A stretch of 64,000 nt of DNA from Emergomyces orientalis. Its lineage: Eukaryota; Ascomycota; Eurotiomycetes; Onygenales; Ajellomycetaceae. The stretch spans positions 186,001 to 250,000 of the forward strand of contig MOWL01000005.1 of the NCBI GenBank assembly GCA_002110485.1. Reading direction: 5' to 3'. The notes under the pieces were generated by a model that did not search any database, was not told where the DNA came from, and worked only from the letters and a program-made list of their open reading frames with translations. Below are positions 62,010-64,000 of the stretch, piece after piece (the stretch's first letter is position 1; every line of letters starts with the position of its first letter). The translations under genes were made by a program, and so were the position numbers.

Positions 62010-64000
62010 GCTTGTCGTTCATTTGATGTCCACGTGATTTTATTTTTCCTCATCTGAATGGGTTCAAATAGCTTCATTCATTCATTCATTGTTCTGTGGA
62101 AATACTGGGTCGTCGGAATAGCCAGAGATAGCACCATTGATAATTGACCTGGGCTTAGATATCCAGTGCAGTGCATGGTCAGGAGCTACGGAAATTACTT
62201 CATTATAAAAATTCAGGGCCTGCCTGGTATCTAGTAGTATGGATGGGCTGTACGGAGTACACTGTGCGTAACTCCCAGGTAACTACTACTAACTAACTTG
62301 GCGCATGATGTTATCATTGAAACAAACCCCAAATTTGAACTGCAGAGCAGGTATTCCCAAAAATCCACTACAATTGCAGTTCATTTATTATCCACACTGT
62401 CTCAGTGGCCACTAGCCCATGTTCACTATGAACTCAAGCATAGGCAGCGGGCAAGCAAGCAGGCCCATTTCCCGGGGACTCCAAAGCCGAGAGAAACCGA
62501 ACAACGGCAAGGAACTCCATGTCTGGCATGGGCACGGCACGGCAAGCACAGGTTAGATGGCCGGTGAGTATGGAGTATGCCTTGACCGATCAGAGTTTTC
62601 GTGGCTGGCTGGGGTTCAGGTAGACAATATTCTGATAGGTCAAGCTTCATTCAAGTCAGCGAAGAGCCTCAGCTTTGACTGTGCCTCCCTACCTAGGTAG
62701 GGCTGAAAGAAGGGGCTAAACCCTGTTGAGACAGCTGAGGTGCCTTCCAAGGTTGTAGCCGCTATTCTCATGACCCAACTAGGCAGGTAAACAAGGATGG
62801 TCCAGGTGGAAACGGAGAGTATCACCCCAATATGGCCTCGAGTCTTGTTGATCGTGCCTATTTTAGCCAATTCGTGAAGCCATTCCTCATCCTTCAAACT
62901 CAAGGCTGACATAGCCTAGCCCATCCATGGATAATTGGCTTCGTCTGCTAATGAGATGTTCCGTTTTGGTTATGAATTTTGTCGCGATTTGGAATTAGAG
63001 TGAGTCAATGAATCCTGGAAATATAATAAGAGGCCGGTTTTATATGTGGGCCACCATCTAAGACGTAATTAACGAGCACAGGGCGAAAAATTTGATGCTG
63101 CAATTTAGATACTACTAGTTAATGGTGAAAACTCCACAGATTCGCTTGGAAGTATCTGATCATCTGATCCTCACTCCCCAATTGCGTATTGGATTCCCAA
63201 AGGATATTCAAACGTCAATCACATCGCAAAACACTCATCAGATTCTTCATAGATCCATTAAGACACGCACCTGTACACTACCTTTTTGGCTGATACATAA
63301 TTTACGACGTACGATTCGCCAAGGATATTTCACGACCCAACTCCAAGGGAAGTGTCAAAAAGTGGGGGGAAACCGGGCTTTGTATTGCCAGATTACTGGT
63401 AGGTATTATTAATTTGCCCAGGAGAAATACATAATGAGAACTAATAGCAAGAGCCAGCTAACCGCTGAGGCCATCCATGTAAGTTACATCGCTACTACCC
63501 ATGGCCTCCGATACTGCCGTTATTCGGCTATCAAGGAGACGGAAAGAACTGGCTTCATTTTAGGCCTTCTTAGCGGTTTTTCAAAATCCAAACCGCCTGG
63601 CCCTCTTCAAACAATGTTTCCAACGAGGCCGAGTGCAAACCAGTATATGGCAGGAGCATGATTGATAAATGTACTGTAAGAGTGTCAGACCACAGCTGTT
63701 GAGTTGATGCTCCGGCCCGTTCGCTGTCCGGGGCTGTTTATGACTGAACAAAGAATCTGGACAAAAGTGCCCCGGCTGCCGATCTTCTCCGGGTGGATGA
63801 CACCACCAGGGGTTTCCTGACGAGAATTTGGACAGTACCACACTCCACAAGGATACGTATTATTTTGGTGGGGGGCGCAAAACTCCCTGTCAGGAGTGAT
63901 TGGGTCAACGAACCATGTTGACTTCTTCATCATAGTAATAATAGCCTAGCCTGGGTTGTCTCGGCGGGTGCGAGTTAAAGTTACCACTAAGTTTTAGTTA
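62010..64000. other. no supportable gene
   Basis: Flank of the copia insertion with CCACGTGAT at 62030-62038. A minus-strand frame at 62640-62912 starts with ATG (SALSLKDEEWLHELAKIG) and includes a hydrophobic stretch, but lacks a family signature. The remaining 1 kb holds only short frames. Confidence 0.4.

Noticed and set aside
62640..62912. Minus-strand frame with ATG and a hydrophobic segment
   Set aside because: No family signature, and the second half has low-complexity character; chance cannot be excluded.
1..64000. CRISPR arrays, prokaryotic operons, phage genes
   Set aside because: The DNA is eukaryotic with spliced genes; no regularly spaced repeats were seen.

Overview
The window is nuclear DNA of a filamentous ascomycete. 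Genes carry short introns (47 to 126 nt, a few longer) with GTRNGT donors and YAG acceptors. The families present (CFEM-rhodopsin receptor, fungal F-box proteins, Rqc2, Sua5, Mtq2, complex I 24 kDa subunit) point to Pezizomycotina, most likely Eurotiomycetes and possibly Onygenales. The order-level call is inference. Exon structures were built by joining reading frames across splice sites by eye; every multi-exon model given here closes in frame. The exception is the CFEM gene, whose start codon is missing.

Layout. 1-3118 (+): 3' part of a SNF2/RING helicase. 3812-4756 (-): complex I 24 kDa subunit. 5104-5556 (+): NIF3/YqfO-like protein. 6740-8209 (+): Sua5. 8569-12290 (-): Rqc2. 12850-13586 (-): coatomer zeta. 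14679-16738 (-): coiled-coil protein. 17464-18236 (+): F-box pseudogene. 18772-19712 (+): ribosomal protein eL30. 20251-22216 (-): CFEM plus seven-helix receptor. 22217-25036: gene-poor, with a decayed LTR. 25037-26052 (+): ribosomal protein uL16. 27634-29688 (-): orphan protein. 29689-32562: gene-poor, with a broken coding stretch. 32563-44544: metabolic genes (secreted amidohydrolase, VOC dioxygenase, TauD oxygenase, alpha/beta hydrolase) around a Dhr2-like RNA helicase. 45741-46046 (-): small Cys-rich orphan. 46519-47066 (-): Sdh7/Acn9. 47584-48420 (+): Mtq2. 49039-49701 (-): SmD1. 50993-52267 (+): F-box protein. 53718-56471 (-): GTPBP-like GTPase. 57028-62004 (-): complete Ty1/copia retrotransposon. 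62010-64000: no supportable gene.

Functional themes. Much of the window is housekeeping for translation: Sua5 (tRNA t6A), Rqc2 (stalled ribosome rescue), Mtq2 (release factor methylation), eL30, uL16, a ribosome-biogenesis helicase and a GTPBP-like GTPase. Two genes serve the respiratory chain (complex I 24 kDa subunit and Sdh7). Accessory material lies at 17-18 kb, 20-25 kb, 30-45 kb and 57-62 kb.

Most striking points: (1) a copia element with two identical 102-bp LTRs, one uninterrupted gag-pol frame, a 5-bp target duplication, a polypurine tract, and a primer site matching the anticodon arm of initiator tRNA-Met (half-tRNA priming); (2) a CFEM receptor gene intact through eight exons but with CTG where ATG is expected; (3) repeated TCACGTGA palindromes in gene promoters, including both flanks of the copia insertion.
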